The position numbers were made by a program, and so were the translations under genes. From Vibrio sp. S17_S38 (lineage in GTDB: Bacteria > Pseudomonadota > Gammaproteobacteria > Enterobacterales > Vibrionaceae): a DNA stretch of 64,000 bases. How positions within the stretch are numbered: the first letter of the stretch is position 1; every line of letters starts with the position of its first letter. Positions 45,905 through 55,398 of the stretch are shown here, in pieces. Location: positions 1 to 64,000 of the forward strand of contig NZ_JAAUWW010000002.1 in the NCBI RefSeq assembly GCF_014694375.1, written 5' to 3'. The notes under the pieces are model-generated. The model had not been told where the DNA came from and ran no database searches. It saw only the letters and a list, made by a program, of their open reading frames with translations.

Positions 45905-46408
45905 ATGAGTACGAACCCCACCCCGCCTTCGAGTTACATTCTGAAAGGGTTACAGGAAGTTGGCTTGCCTGAACCTGTGAGTTGGTGGCCACAAACCATG
46001 GGATGGAAAATACTAGCCGGAGTAGGCTTAGTATTACTTATCCTCTGGCTTTACCGGCGAGGACAACGTTGGTGGGGAGATCGCTATCGACGTGAGGCTA
46101 TCGAGGTCATTAACACACTAGATATCAATAATTCTCAATTTGAGTATCAAGCTTTTGTGATCATCAAGCGTGTGATGGGTTATCTTAACCCTGCAGATCA
46201 AGCTTTGTATGGTGAAGAATTTCAGACAGCTTTGAATGCGTATATTCCTAGTGATAGCTCTAAGATTGAAGCCGAACTGCTTAGACGGTGGATGCTGTCA
46301 CTTAACAGCCGTAAAGAAGCGCTGAATATGGAAGATAAACAGCGAATTCATCAGCATTGCTTATTTTGGATAAGAGAACATCAACCACAAGGAGCTAGAG
46401 TATCATGA
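45905..46408 (+). CDS. DUF4381 membrane protein
   Basis: The protein of about 167 residues has a Pro-rich start (LPEPVSWWPQTMGWK), one membrane helix (ILAGVGLVLLILWLYRRG) and a helical cytoplasmic part, as in DUF4381 proteins of MoxR-VWA operons. Its start is one base after the DUF58 stop, and its end overlaps the next start (ATGA). It probably anchors or scaffolds the complex. Confidence 0.8.
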   Translation: MSTNPTPPSSYILKGLQEVGLPEPVSWWPQTMGWKILAGVGLVLLILWLYRRGQRWWGDRYRREAIEVINTLDINNSQFEYQAFVIIKRVMGYLNPADQALYGEEFQTALNAYIPSDSSKIEAELLRRWMLSLNSRKEALNMEDKQRIHQHCLFWIREHQPQGARVS

Positions 46409-47451
46409 TGTCATCGCTTGAATTTGCTAGCCCTCATTGGTTTTGGATTTTGCCTTTGCCGATATTGGTTTATTTCTTACTGCCAGCTTATCGAACGAAA
46501 CAAACTGCAACCAAAGTACCCTTCTTCAACTTACTGATAGAAGCAATAGGGGAGGAGCCCTCTGAAGGTGCCACACAGCTTAAGGCTAGTTGGTGGCAAC
46601 GTATTGCGCTGGTTCTCTCCTGGGGATGCTTAGTGGTTGCTTTAGCTCAGCCCAAGATATTGGGGGAGCCTCAAACTCGTGAAAGTATGGGGCGAGATGT
46701 CATGGTAGCTGTGGATTTATCCGGCTCGATGTCTGAACAAGACTTTACCGACCAACAAGGTAACAAAGTTAATCGTTTGGATGCAGCAAAAGCCGTATTG
46801 CAAGATTTTGTGGCAGAGCGTAAGGGCGATCGTCTAGGGCTGATTTTGTTTGGTGATGCCGCTTTTATTCAAACTCCTTTTACGGCGGATCATAATGCTT
46901 GGTTAACCCTGTTAGAGCAAACCGATGTGTCGATGGCGGGAGAGAGTACTCACCTTGGTGATGCGATTGGTTTAGCAATTAAAACTTTTGAGCAAACCAC
47001 ACCAGGCTCAGAACGCCAAAAAGTGACAATAGTGCTCACCGACGGTAATGATACTGGCAGTTTTGTTGAACCTATTGATGCAGCGAAAGTTGCTGCCGCC
47101 AAAGGCGTTCGTATTCATGTGATTGCCATGGGAGATCCAAGCACCGTTGGTGAACAAGCCATGGATATGGATATCATCAATCATATTGCTAGCACGACAG
47201 GTGGAAAGGCTTATCAAGCAAAAGACAGTGATGGATTAAAGCAAGCTTATGCCAGTATTAATGATTTAGAGCCTCAGCTGTATGAAAGCACGACTTATCG
47301 CCCTAAAGTTTCTTTGCAGCATTACTTTGTGATGGTGGTGATTGTTTTATATTCAAGTCTATTTCTTATCGCGACAGTTAGGAGGAGGCGTTCAGTAAGT
47401 TCCTCTCAGCCTACCAATGATATAAACACACAGGAGAGCAAGCATGTTTGA
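46405..47451 (+). CDS. VWA-domain membrane protein, BatA-like
   Basis: The 348-residue protein has two N-terminal membrane segments, a von Willebrand factor A domain with an intact MIDAS (DLSGSMSEQD, a later Thr in GESTHLGD, and LTDGNDTG) and a C-terminal membrane helix. It fits BatA of the Bacteroides-aerotolerance-type operons, thought to function in envelope stress or complex assembly. It overlaps both neighbours by a few bases. Confidence 0.85.
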   Translation: MMSSLEFASPHWFWILPLPILVYFLLPAYRTKQTATKVPFFNLLIEAIGEEPSEGATQLKASWWQRIALVLSWGCLVVALAQPKILGEPQTRESMGRDVMVAVDLSGSMSEQDFTDQQGNKVNRLDAAKAVLQDFVAERKGDRLGLILFGDAAFIQTPFTADHNAWLTLLEQTDVSMAGESTHLGDAIGLAIKTFEQTTPGSERQKVTIVLTDGNDTGSFVEPIDAAKVAAAKGVRIHVIAMGDPSTVGEQAMDMDIINHIASTTGGKAYQAKDSDGLKQAYASINDLEPQLYESTTYRPKVSLQHYFVMVVIVLYSSLFLIATVRRRRSVSSSQPTNDINTQESKHV

Positions 47452-49132
47452 TTCTCTCATGTGGCAACAAATGTTGACTCAATTTCATTTTATTCGTCCT
47501 TGGTGGCTAGTGGGCTTTATCCCTTTAGGCGCTTTATGGTTTTTACGGTGGCGCGTTGAAGATCATCCACAATGGGCTGATGTGCTACCTGAGCATTTAC
47601 ACAAAGTGTTAACTATTGGTGAGCATGGCTGGAAAAAACAATTACCGTTAAAGGTCTTAGCGTTATGCATCACTATTGGGTTATTGATTTGTGCTGGTCC
47701 TACTTGGCAAAGAGAGGCTTCGCCATTTGGAGAAGACAAAGCTGAAATGGTAGTGGTTCTAGATAACTCTGAGTCAATGTTAGAAACCGATCTACCTCCA
47801 AGCCGACTTGAACGCGCTAAACAAAAAATACGTGATCTATTAGCCTTACGTGCTGGTGGAAAAACCGGTTTAGTGGTCTATGCGGGTTCAGCTCACACCG
47901 CAATGCCACTGACTCAAGATAGCGCGGTATTCACACCATTTTTAACCGCTATTAGTCCCAATATTATGCCGGAAGCGGGAAAGTTCGCAGATAAGGCGCT
48001 ACCGATTATTGACCAACTATTAAAAGGCAAATTAGGTGGAACTGTCTTGCTCGTTACCGATGGTGTAACTCCTCAAGCTATTGATGCTTATACACAATTT
48101 TTTCAAGATAAACCTTATCAGTTATTAATTTTAGCCGCCGGTAACCCTGATCTTGTGGTCAATAACCCTATTGATATGAATTCGCTTAAAGCCTTAGCAA
48201 GTGAAACGAATGGTCGATTAGTCATGGCTTCAGTGGACGACAGTGATCTAAAAACGCTAAATAATGCAATTAAACGCAATATGCAAATAAATGGTGAATC
48301 AGCCATGCCTTGGAAAGACATGAGTCACTTTCTTATTATTGTGTTAACTATCCTGACGTTATTGTGGTTTAGAAAAGGCTGGTTGGTGCAATGGTGCCTA
48401 ATTGGTGCATTATCGTTGTCATTTTTACCATTACCTGCTCAAGCTTCCGTTTACTTACAAGCGCAAAAGCCGGCAGCGACCCAAAAGATCACAACTTGGC
48501 AACGGGTTTCACAATGGTGGGTGGACCTATGGCTCACCCCAGACCAGCAAGGTCAATGGCTTTTTAATGATTTGAAGTACCTTGAAGCGGCGAAACATTT
48601 TAACGATCCTATGCGTAAAGGCATTGCTTATTATTATGCGAGTGAATTTAAACTGGCACAGACTGAGTTTATTGAAGCTAACTCCGATGTGAGCTTATAT
48701 TACGCGGCAAGTGCTCTCGCTCATCAAAGAGAATATGTGGCAGCTCGTAATTTACTTCGACAGCTTGCAGCAAAAGAAGATATTGCTCCTCGCTTGCTAA
48801 AAGATATTCAGAATAACTTACAAGTGATCGACAATATTGTTGAAGATGTGAATCGCATGAGCCAAAGCCAAGCGGGATCAGCAGAAGGGCCGGAAGCCAG
48901 TAAAGAGCTTGGCGATCAACCTCAAACTGGCGAAGGGGCGGAAGAGCAAGTTTCTGCCCAAGTCATGGAAAAAGAAACGTTGAACGCAGAACAAATTTTG
49001 GGGAGCGATGAATTAGCAGATAAATGGCTCAAAAAAGTCGATGCCGATCCTAAAAGTTTCTTAGCTCGTAAGTTTATGCTGCAACTGCAACAACCTAGTG
49101 TGTCGTCAGAAAACGAAGAGGTGCCAGAATGA
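47444..49132 (+). CDS. VWA and TPR-like membrane protein (BatB-BatC fusion)
   Basis: The 562-residue protein combines a BatB-like VWA part (MIDAS DNSESM, LVTDGVTP) behind two N-terminal helices with a third and fourth membrane helix near 290-330. A periplasmic TPR-like region follows (YYASEFKLAQTEFIEANSDVSLYYAASALAHQREYVAARNLL), then an acidic, Gln/Glu-rich tail. In other bacteria the VWA and TPR parts are separate genes (batB, batC). It overlaps batD by 4 bases. Confidence 0.82.
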   Translation: MFDSLMWQQMLTQFHFIRPWWLVGFIPLGALWFLRWRVEDHPQWADVLPEHLHKVLTIGEHGWKKQLPLKVLALCITIGLLICAGPTWQREASPFGEDKAEMVVVLDNSESMLETDLPPSRLERAKQKIRDLLALRAGGKTGLVVYAGSAHTAMPLTQDSAVFTPFLTAISPNIMPEAGKFADKALPIIDQLLKGKLGGTVLLVTDGVTPQAIDAYTQFFQDKPYQLLILAAGNPDLVVNNPIDMNSLKALASETNGRLVMASVDDSDLKTLNNAIKRNMQINGESAMPWKDMSHFLIIVLTILTLLWFRKGWLVQWCLIGALSLSFLPLPAQASVYLQAQKPAATQKITTWQRVSQWWVDLWLTPDQQGQWLFNDLKYLEAAKHFNDPMRKGIAYYYASEFKLAQTEFIEANSDVSLYYAASALAHQREYVAARNLLRQLAAKEDIAPRLLKDIQNNLQVIDNIVEDVNRMSQSQAGSAEGPEASKELGDQPQTGEGAEEQVSAQVMEKETLNAEQILGSDELADKWLKKVDADPKSFLARKFMLQLQQPSVSSENEEVPE

Positions 49133-50403
49133 AGCGATTAAGCTTAATGCTGACTTTTTGGTGGTTAGTTTGGCTAGGTATTGTTCCTATTGCGCAAGCT
49201 GATGAAGTGTCGCCTTCTTCAAGCCCATATTCTGTTTCTGTGAAAACCTGGATTGGCCCTGAACATACAACACAAGCAAGAGACTCAGAAAAAGTTTACG
49301 CAGTGAATGAGCAAATTGTACTGACGATTGATGTTAGTACACCACGCTGGTTCTTGGGGCCTACGACGATTGGTAAAATTGATATCCCTAATTTGATCGT
49401 TAAGCAAAGAAACCAGCTTGCGACGAATTATACCGACCGTAAAGGAGGGGTTACATGGTCTCATCAACGTTGGGAAATTACATTGTATCCTCAATCTTCA
49501 GGGACTTTTACGATTCCTCAAATCCCCGTGACAGCAACGATTGCCGGAGAAAGCGGTAAAAAAACACAAGGTACGGTCACGACACATGAGTTCAGTTTTA
49601 AAGCCGCCTTACCAGATGCTCAATTGACCGATAAGAAGCAGTGGTTTGCCGCAAGTAAGGTCAGCGTTACACAAAACTGGCAAAGCAGTCATGATCAATT
49701 AAAAGTGGGAGATACTATTACCCGCATTCTCACAATCACCGCGGATGATTCACTTTCCATTTTATTACCACAATGGTTAGAAGGACAAAGCACTCCTCAT
49801 TATCAGGCTTATTCTGATCCCGCTAAATTAGTGGATAAAAGTGTTCGCGGAGATTATCAATCGACCCGTGAAGACAAAGTGGTTTATGTGATGCAACAAG
49901 GGGGGGAAGTGAGTTTCCCTGCGTTTAATGTGACATGGTGGAACACAACAAATCACACCGTTGAAACCATTCACATTGAAGGTCAGTCTTTTCAAATTAC
50001 ACATACTTTGCATTCTTTTATTCAAACCTATTGGGTTTGGTTGGCATCATTAATCATGACGGTCATAGCGATCACAATATTGTTGTATTTGGCCGTTCGC
50101 TATTATCGTCATCACCCTTTACCACTGGTTATTCAATTTTATCAATCTGTGATGAAAAAAGAGCTTAAAACCGCTCGCTTGTTGTTGTATATCAAACTAA
50201 AAAAAGCACGTAATAAAAATGCTTTTTTTCAAGTCGATGACTTACAAGATTTAACGGAAGGAATAGTTCAACATAGTCGTGATAGTAAAAAGATGAAAGG
50301 TTACTGGAAGAAGATTAGGGCCAATAAAGCGCCTTTAAATCATTGGCTTCAACCACTTAAATTGAAAAGTGCGTTAGAGAAAACGATGAATAAAACCCAC
50401 TGA
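49129..50403 (+). CDS. BatD-like protein
   Basis: The 424-residue protein has a signal peptide (ending IAQADE) and two immunoglobulin-like beta regions typical of BatD (EQIVLTIDVSTPRWF, KVGDTITRILTITADD). One membrane helix (WVWLASLIMTVIAITILLYLAVRYY) and a basic cytoplasmic tail follow. It ends the MoxR operon. The complex probably acts in the envelope, but its exact function is not established. Confidence 0.78.
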   Translation: MKRLSLMLTFWWLVWLGIVPIAQADEVSPSSSPYSVSVKTWIGPEHTTQARDSEKVYAVNEQIVLTIDVSTPRWFLGPTTIGKIDIPNLIVKQRNQLATNYTDRKGGVTWSHQRWEITLYPQSSGTFTIPQIPVTATIAGESGKKTQGTVTTHEFSFKAALPDAQLTDKKQWFAASKVSVTQNWQSSHDQLKVGDTITRILTITADDSLSILLPQWLEGQSTPHYQAYSDPAKLVDKSVRGDYQSTREDKVVYVMQQGGEVSFPAFNVTWWNTTNHTVETIHIEGQSFQITHTLHSFIQTYWVWLASLIMTVIAITILLYLAVRYYRHHPLPLVIQFYQSVMKKELKTARLLLYIKLKKARNKNAFFQVDDLQDLTEGIVQHSRDSKKMKGYWKKIRANKAPLNHWLQPLKLKSALEKTMNKTH

Positions 50404-50485
50404 TTTGTTAAACGTTTGGTTGTTATTCTGTTAACTTATTGTGTTCGTTATACGATGAAATCTCACTTGTTTTAGTTGGTATAGT

Positions 50486-51448
50486 ATGAAGTCAGCAGAT
50501 TTAAACCTTATTCCAATATTTATTGTTATCTATGAAGAGTTAAGCTTGTCGAAAGCCGCTAAACGTCTTGGAATTAGCCAACCTGCGGTAAGTAAAGCCT
50601 TGAAGCGTTTACGTGATGTTTATGATGACCCATTATTTCATCGTTCAAGCAAAGGGGTGGAACCAACCTCATTTGCGCTGGATGTTTATCCTGCTTTGCT
50701 TGCAGCGTTAAATAATTTCAACGCCACTTTACTGGCTTCTAGTGAATTTGACCCTAAAGTTTCAAAGAAAACCTTCTCAATTGCGTGTGTTTCAGCCGTT
50801 GAACTTGAGTGGTTTAATCGCTTAATTCAATTAGTACAAAAGAGCGCCCCCAATATAGATTTTGAAATCCATCCACTCTTTACTAAAGATTATGAAACGG
50901 ATCTTCGACTACAGCGGTATGATCTTATTATTGATATTACGCCATCGTTTCATTCCAACCTTAAACATGAAGTGCTCTTTACTGAAAAGGGCTATGTGAT
51001 CTGTCGAAAAGAACATCCAAGATTAATGGGTGACACATTAACGTACGAGGCCTTTTTTGCTGAAGAACATGTGGCTTTTTCTCAGTGGCAGGTGAGGGGA
51101 AGCATATTGAGTGATCAGCACATGAAGTGTATTGAAATGAGAAAAATACGCCACCGTATACCAGGTGCTGCGGAAATGTTATCGCTGATATCAACCACCG
51201 ACTTTATCGGTATATTACCTCTCTCGACAGTTGAATCGTTTCAAGCTTTATATCCGGTGAAATTATTGCCACTTCCTTTTGAAAGTGCAGAAATGGGGGT
51301 TAGCGTTATCTGGCACCCAAGCCGAACACAAGATGCAGGGCATAAATGGTTACGAGAGCAACTTCATAAGGCACTGGAATACAAAAAGAAGAACATAAAA
51401 TATCGGGCTGGAAAAGTAGAGAATCATACTATCTGTACTTTACTTTAA
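50486..51448 (+). CDS. LysR-family transcriptional regulator
   Basis: The 320-residue regulator has an N-terminal helix-turn-helix (DLNLIPIFIVIYEELSLSKAAKRLGISQPAVSKALKRL) and a C-terminal periplasmic-binding-protein-like domain. Its sequence is of the LeuO/NodD-like subgroup. It lies directly upstream of the multiheme cytochrome gene in the same direction (90 bp), so it may regulate that gene. The effector is unknown. Confidence 0.82.
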   Translation: MKSADLNLIPIFIVIYEELSLSKAAKRLGISQPAVSKALKRLRDVYDDPLFHRSSKGVEPTSFALDVYPALLAALNNFNATLLASSEFDPKVSKKTFSIACVSAVELEWFNRLIQLVQKSAPNIDFEIHPLFTKDYETDLRLQRYDLIIDITPSFHSNLKHEVLFTEKGYVICRKEHPRLMGDTLTYEAFFAEEHVAFSQWQVRGSILSDQHMKCIEMRKIRHRIPGAAEMLSLISTTDFIGILPLSTVESFQALYPVKLLPLPFESAEMGVSVIWHPSRTQDAGHKWLREQLHKALEYKKKNIKYRAGKVENHTICTLL

Positions 51449-51538
51449 TGCTCGTAACGACTTAGTTTGAACAGCAAGGCGATGATATCAAGATAAGGTT
51501 ATCGTCGTTATTTGAAGAAACTCATCAATGAGGTTTGT

Positions 51539-53845
51539 GTGAAATTTATAACGAGTTTGTGTTTCATGATTGGTTTGGGCTGGATCAGCCTTTTTAACGT
51601 GGCGAATGCACTTAGCCTCGCTAATGCCACTAACGATATTAATCCTAATCAAGCCTCAGAGTCTTGTGGCAGTTGTCACCAGCAGCAAGTCGAAGATTGG
51701 AAAAGGTCTGATCACTTTCATGCCATGGAAAAAGCGACACAAAAAAACAGTTTAGGACAATTTGATGGCCGCAGTATTCAATATTTAGGTAAGCCAGCGA
51801 CGTTTTCTCAAGATGATGATGGCAAGCTATGGGTGGATTTTTTTGATGAACAAGGCGAACAGCATCATTTAAATATTATCTATACCTTTGGTTATAAACC
51901 GTTACAACAGTATTTATTCGATGCGGATAAGGGGAAATGGCAGTTTATTCCTTTTGCTTGGGATTCTCGATCTCAGCAAAAAGGTGGGCAACGTTGGTTT
52001 GTGCTTCACCCTGATGAAACGCCCAATGATACGTTCCATTGGACTCAAAAGGGACAAAATTGGAATCAGATGTGTGCAGATTGTCATGTAACTGATTATA
52101 AAAAGAATTATGATACCGCGACCAAAACCTATAAACCTGAATTTTCAGCGATTAATGTCAGTTGCAATGCTTGTCATGGTGATGATGCGAAACATATAAA
52201 ATGGGCAAATGGTGATAAGAATATTGCGAACAAAGGGTATGACGTCAATATCAAAATGCGCACCCCTATGTTCCATAAAAATGAAAATGGGAAAATGGTT
52301 TCTGTTCAACCTCTGGTGAATAGCCAGCAAGTGGAGACGTGTGCCAGTTGCCATGCTCGCAGAGCTCAATTACAAGACCGTAGCTCTCCCCAAGATATTG
52401 TGAATGCGTTTACTCCTTCGTTATTGTCTTCCGATCTATATTATCCTGATGGTCAAATTGCGGATGAGGTGTATGTTTGGGGCTCTTTTATGCAAAGTAA
52501 AATGCATGAGAAAGGCGTGACTTGTACCAATTGTCATAATCCGCATTCTGGTAAGCTAAAACTGCAAGGCAATGATACTTGTACTCAATGCCACACTAAG
52601 ACGGAATATGATACGGATTCTCATCATAAGCACGCTAAGTTTAAGCAAGGCAATCAGTGTGTTGATTGTCACATGCCTGCCACAACCTATATGCAAGTGG
52701 ATCCAAGGCGCGATCATAGCTTTAAAGTGCCAAGACCCGATTTAAGTATTTCGACAGGCTCTCCGAATGCGTGTACCCAATGTCATACCGATAAAGATAA
52801 TTGTTGGGCTGAACAATCTCTTAAAACATGGTACCCGAATAGTCAGTATCAAGGCCGTTCCCATTATGGCAATATTTTCTATCAAGCCGACACCGGTGCG
52901 CTGACGGTGAGTACTGAGCTGTCTAAAATCTCTCAAGATGCGAATTACACAGATATAGTGAGAGCTTCCGCATTGACTCGAATGGCGACCTTGCCTGATG
53001 CGAATGCAATGGTTGCGATTGCTCGAGCTGTAAAAAGTGATGAAGTATTGAAAAAACAAGGAGCGATTGACGCTGCAGAAGGGCTTCCAATTGCACAGCG
53101 CTGGCGTTTATTAAGCCCATTATTATCTGACTCTGCTTTATCTATTAGGACGGAAGCGGCGCGTGTTCTGGCGCCTATCGTGCCTGATCTTGCTCAGTCT
53201 GCAACATTGTCGGCTGAAGAACGAGATAAGTTGAATGAAGTGCTTGATGAGTACCGTAAAGTTCAGGCTTACCAAAGCGATCGTGGTTTTTCTTATGTCG
53301 CGCTAGGCAATTTGGCGATTAACTTAAATCGTTTGGATAAAGCGAAAAATAATTTTAATCAAGCGATAGAAGTCGAACCGAACTTTGTACCCGCCTATGT
53401 GAATTTAGCCGATGTGTATCGTCGTCAGAACAATGAAATAGAAGCGCAAAAAGTTTTATTAAAAGGTTTGGAGATAGCGCCAGATAACGCCTCTTTATAT
53501 TATTCTTTAGCCATGAGTTATGTTCGTAGCCAAAGTAAATCTAAAGCGTTAACAGAGTTAGAACAAGCAACCTTAAAAGCGCCGGATAATGTTCAATATC
53601 ACTATACTTATTCGATATTATTAAAAGACCAAGGCCAACCGAAAAAAGCAATCGAAGCCTTAACTCGCGCGTATCAGCTATCACCATCTAGGCCGGATCT
53701 AACGTATGCTTTAGCTCAAGGATATGCTGAGATTGGTGAGTATTTTTCTGCATTACAATATGCACAAAAATTGAAAGTGTTAGCGCCGAATAATCCTCAA
53801 GTTGATGCCTTTATTCAGCAACTTAAGGCATTAGCAAATCAATAG
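51539..53845 (+). CDS. periplasmic eight-heme cytochrome c with TPR domain
   Basis: The protein of about 768 residues has a signal peptide and eight CXXCH heme-binding motifs in the first half: CGSCH, CADCH, CNACH, CASCH, CTNCH, CTQCH, CVDCH and CTQCH. The second half has HEAT- or TPR-like helices, with clear TPRs near the end (AYVNLADVYRRQNNEIEAQKVLLKGLEIAPDNASLYYSLAMSYV). The layout is that of doubled-CXXCH cytochromes with TPRs, likely electron carriers or reductases in the periplasm. The GTG at 51539 has GAGG 5 nt upstream and starts a good signal peptide. A TTG at 51512 is less likely. Confidence 0.8.
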   Translation: MKFITSLCFMIGLGWISLFNVANALSLANATNDINPNQASESCGSCHQQQVEDWKRSDHFHAMEKATQKNSLGQFDGRSIQYLGKPATFSQDDDGKLWVDFFDEQGEQHHLNIIYTFGYKPLQQYLFDADKGKWQFIPFAWDSRSQQKGGQRWFVLHPDETPNDTFHWTQKGQNWNQMCADCHVTDYKKNYDTATKTYKPEFSAINVSCNACHGDDAKHIKWANGDKNIANKGYDVNIKMRTPMFHKNENGKMVSVQPLVNSQQVETCASCHARRAQLQDRSSPQDIVNAFTPSLLSSDLYYPDGQIADEVYVWGSFMQSKMHEKGVTCTNCHNPHSGKLKLQGNDTCTQCHTKTEYDTDSHHKHAKFKQGNQCVDCHMPATTYMQVDPRRDHSFKVPRPDLSISTGSPNACTQCHTDKDNCWAEQSLKTWYPNSQYQGRSHYGNIFYQADTGALTVSTELSKISQDANYTDIVRASALTRMATLPDANAMVAIARAVKSDEVLKKQGAIDAAEGLPIAQRWRLLSPLLSDSALSIRTEAARVLAPIVPDLAQSATLSAEERDKLNEVLDEYRKVQAYQSDRGFSYVALGNLAINLNRLDKAKNNFNQAIEVEPNFVPAYVNLADVYRRQNNEIEAQKVLLKGLEIAPDNASLYYSLAMSYVRSQSKSKALTELEQATLKAPDNVQYHYTYSILLKDQGQPKKAIEALTRAYQLSPSRPDLTYALAQGYAEIGEYFSALQYAQKLKVLAPNNPQVDAFIQQLKALANQ

Positions 53846-53867
53846 ACTCAGATTCGGATAATGGAGG

Positions 53868-53905
53868 AAGTCCGAATGCAAATTACTACGGCATTCGGAC
53901 TTTTA
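53868..53905 (+). terminator. terminator after the cytochrome gene
   Basis: AAGTCCGAATGC and GCATTCGGACTT form a perfect 12-bp stem followed by a T run. A further 9-bp inverted repeat (CCATCTAAC/GTTAGATGG, 53917-53955) overlaps the end of the convergent MATE gene. Confidence 0.85.
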
Positions 53906-53947
53906 TATCCTTTGTACCATCTAACGTTAAGTAACTAGTACTCATGG

Positions 53948-55342
53948 TTAGATGGTTTGAATAGTTAGGTTATTCAGCCATTTACGTTTTAAATAACGGG
54001 TGAAGCATAAACTGAGTTTAACGACTTCCTCTCCTAGCATAAGCAAATATACCCAATAGAAGCTTAGATCGGCAATAAATGCACCGTAAGCCGTGAGTGG
54101 GATCCCAATCAGCCACATGGCGATAAAATCCATACGCAAACAAAAATGATTTTCACCACCTGCGCGTAAAATACCATTGATGATCAGCATATTGAGCATG
54201 CGAATAATAATGGCAAAACTCATGATCACAAAAGTAGGCTCTGCCAATTCAAATAAGTCGGGAGAATCCAGATCTAAAAATCCAATCACACTCCCTCGAT
54301 TAAAAAACAACACCCCACAAACCATGATCCCCATGATAAAAATAAATCGAATAAAGAATCTCGCCATCGCTTGTGCTTGCAAATATTCATCTCGCCCAAG
54401 AGACTGACCCAGTAATACCGAGCAAGCCACTGAAATACCCATAAAAATGGCATAACACAAACCTTCAAAAGGGCCAACCATACTGTATACAGCCAGTTCA
54501 GTCGTTCCCATATGCCCAAAAATGGTTTGGTAGGTTAAGGTTCCAAAAGCCCATAGCACAGCATTAGCCGCATTTGGGATCGCTAAGCGTTTGTATGACA
54601 TCCATAAGCGATCATTTTTCTTTTCATAATCACTGCTTATCAGCCAATGGTTTTGCCATTTTAATACGGCTAAGATCAGTAAAACTTGAACGGCTCGTGC
54701 AATGGTAGTGGATAACGCCGCTCCCGCAACGCCTAAAGCTGGAACGCCAAAACCGCCGTGGATCAGCCATAAATTTAACCCAATATTTAACGCTATCGTA
54801 ATGGCTGCAAGGATTAGCGGTAGAACAGCATTACCACTTGAACGTAAGCTAGCTTCTGCTGTGATGACCCAATGGGTGAGCATGAGCAATGGCAAGCTGT
54901 ACAAAAGATAATCTGCACCTTGGGTAATCACTTGTATATCGTTGGTTTGTACTCGCATGATTTGAGACGAAAAACTGACTAATAAAATAGTGACAGGAAC
55001 CATAATGATCGAGCCAAACTTCAAAGACATTAAGGTGACGGTTTTAGCGGTCGTCTTATCATTTTTCCCCCAATATTGAGAAACTAAACTGCCGGTAGCA
55101 GTCGCCAATGCTGCCATGATCATGATGGCAACAAAATGCCAGCGAGAGGCGATACCTACTGCAGCCGTAGCGCTTTGACCAAAGTCGCTCACCATCAATA
55201 CATCTGCTAGTGCTAATATAGCAACCAGCGCACTTTGCAATGCAACAGGCAGCGCTAACTTCGCCATTCTTGAAAAAAGATGAGGCGGTAAGTGTGCATG
55301 TGAAACGTTGGTTTGATCGTAAGATTGTGGTTGAATGGACAT
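53948..55342 (-). CDS. MATE family multidrug/toxin exporter
   Basis: The 464-residue inner-membrane protein has 12 helices in two related halves (first half PVALQSALVAILALADVLMVSDFGQSATAAVGIA; second half AIPNAANAVLWAFGTLTYQTIFGHMG). MATE transporters export cationic drugs and metabolites by sodium or proton antiport. It is divergent from an AraC regulator at 55399, with only 56 bp between them, so that regulator probably controls it. Confidence 0.85.
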   Translation of the reverse strand: MSIQPQSYDQTNVSHAHLPPHLFSRMAKLALPVALQSALVAILALADVLMVSDFGQSATAAVGIASRWHFVAIMIMAALATATGSLVSQYWGKNDKTTAKTVTLMSLKFGSIIMVPVTILLVSFSSQIMRVQTNDIQVITQGADYLLYSLPLLMLTHWVITAEASLRSSGNAVLPLILAAITIALNIGLNLWLIHGGFGVPALGVAGAALSTTIARAVQVLLILAVLKWQNHWLISSDYEKKNDRLWMSYKRLAIPNAANAVLWAFGTLTYQTIFGHMGTTELAVYSMVGPFEGLCYAIFMGISVACSVLLGQSLGRDEYLQAQAMARFFIRFIFIMGIMVCGVLFFNRGSVIGFLDLDSPDLFELAEPTFVIMSFAIIIRMLNMLIINGILRAGGENHFCLRMDFIAMWLIGIPLTAYGAFIADLSFYWVYLLMLGEEVVKLSLCFTRYLKRKWLNNLTIQTI

Positions 55343-55398
55343 TGGCAGTTTTCCTCATCATGAGGCTGCAAATATAGAAGAGCTTTGGGTAAATCAAC

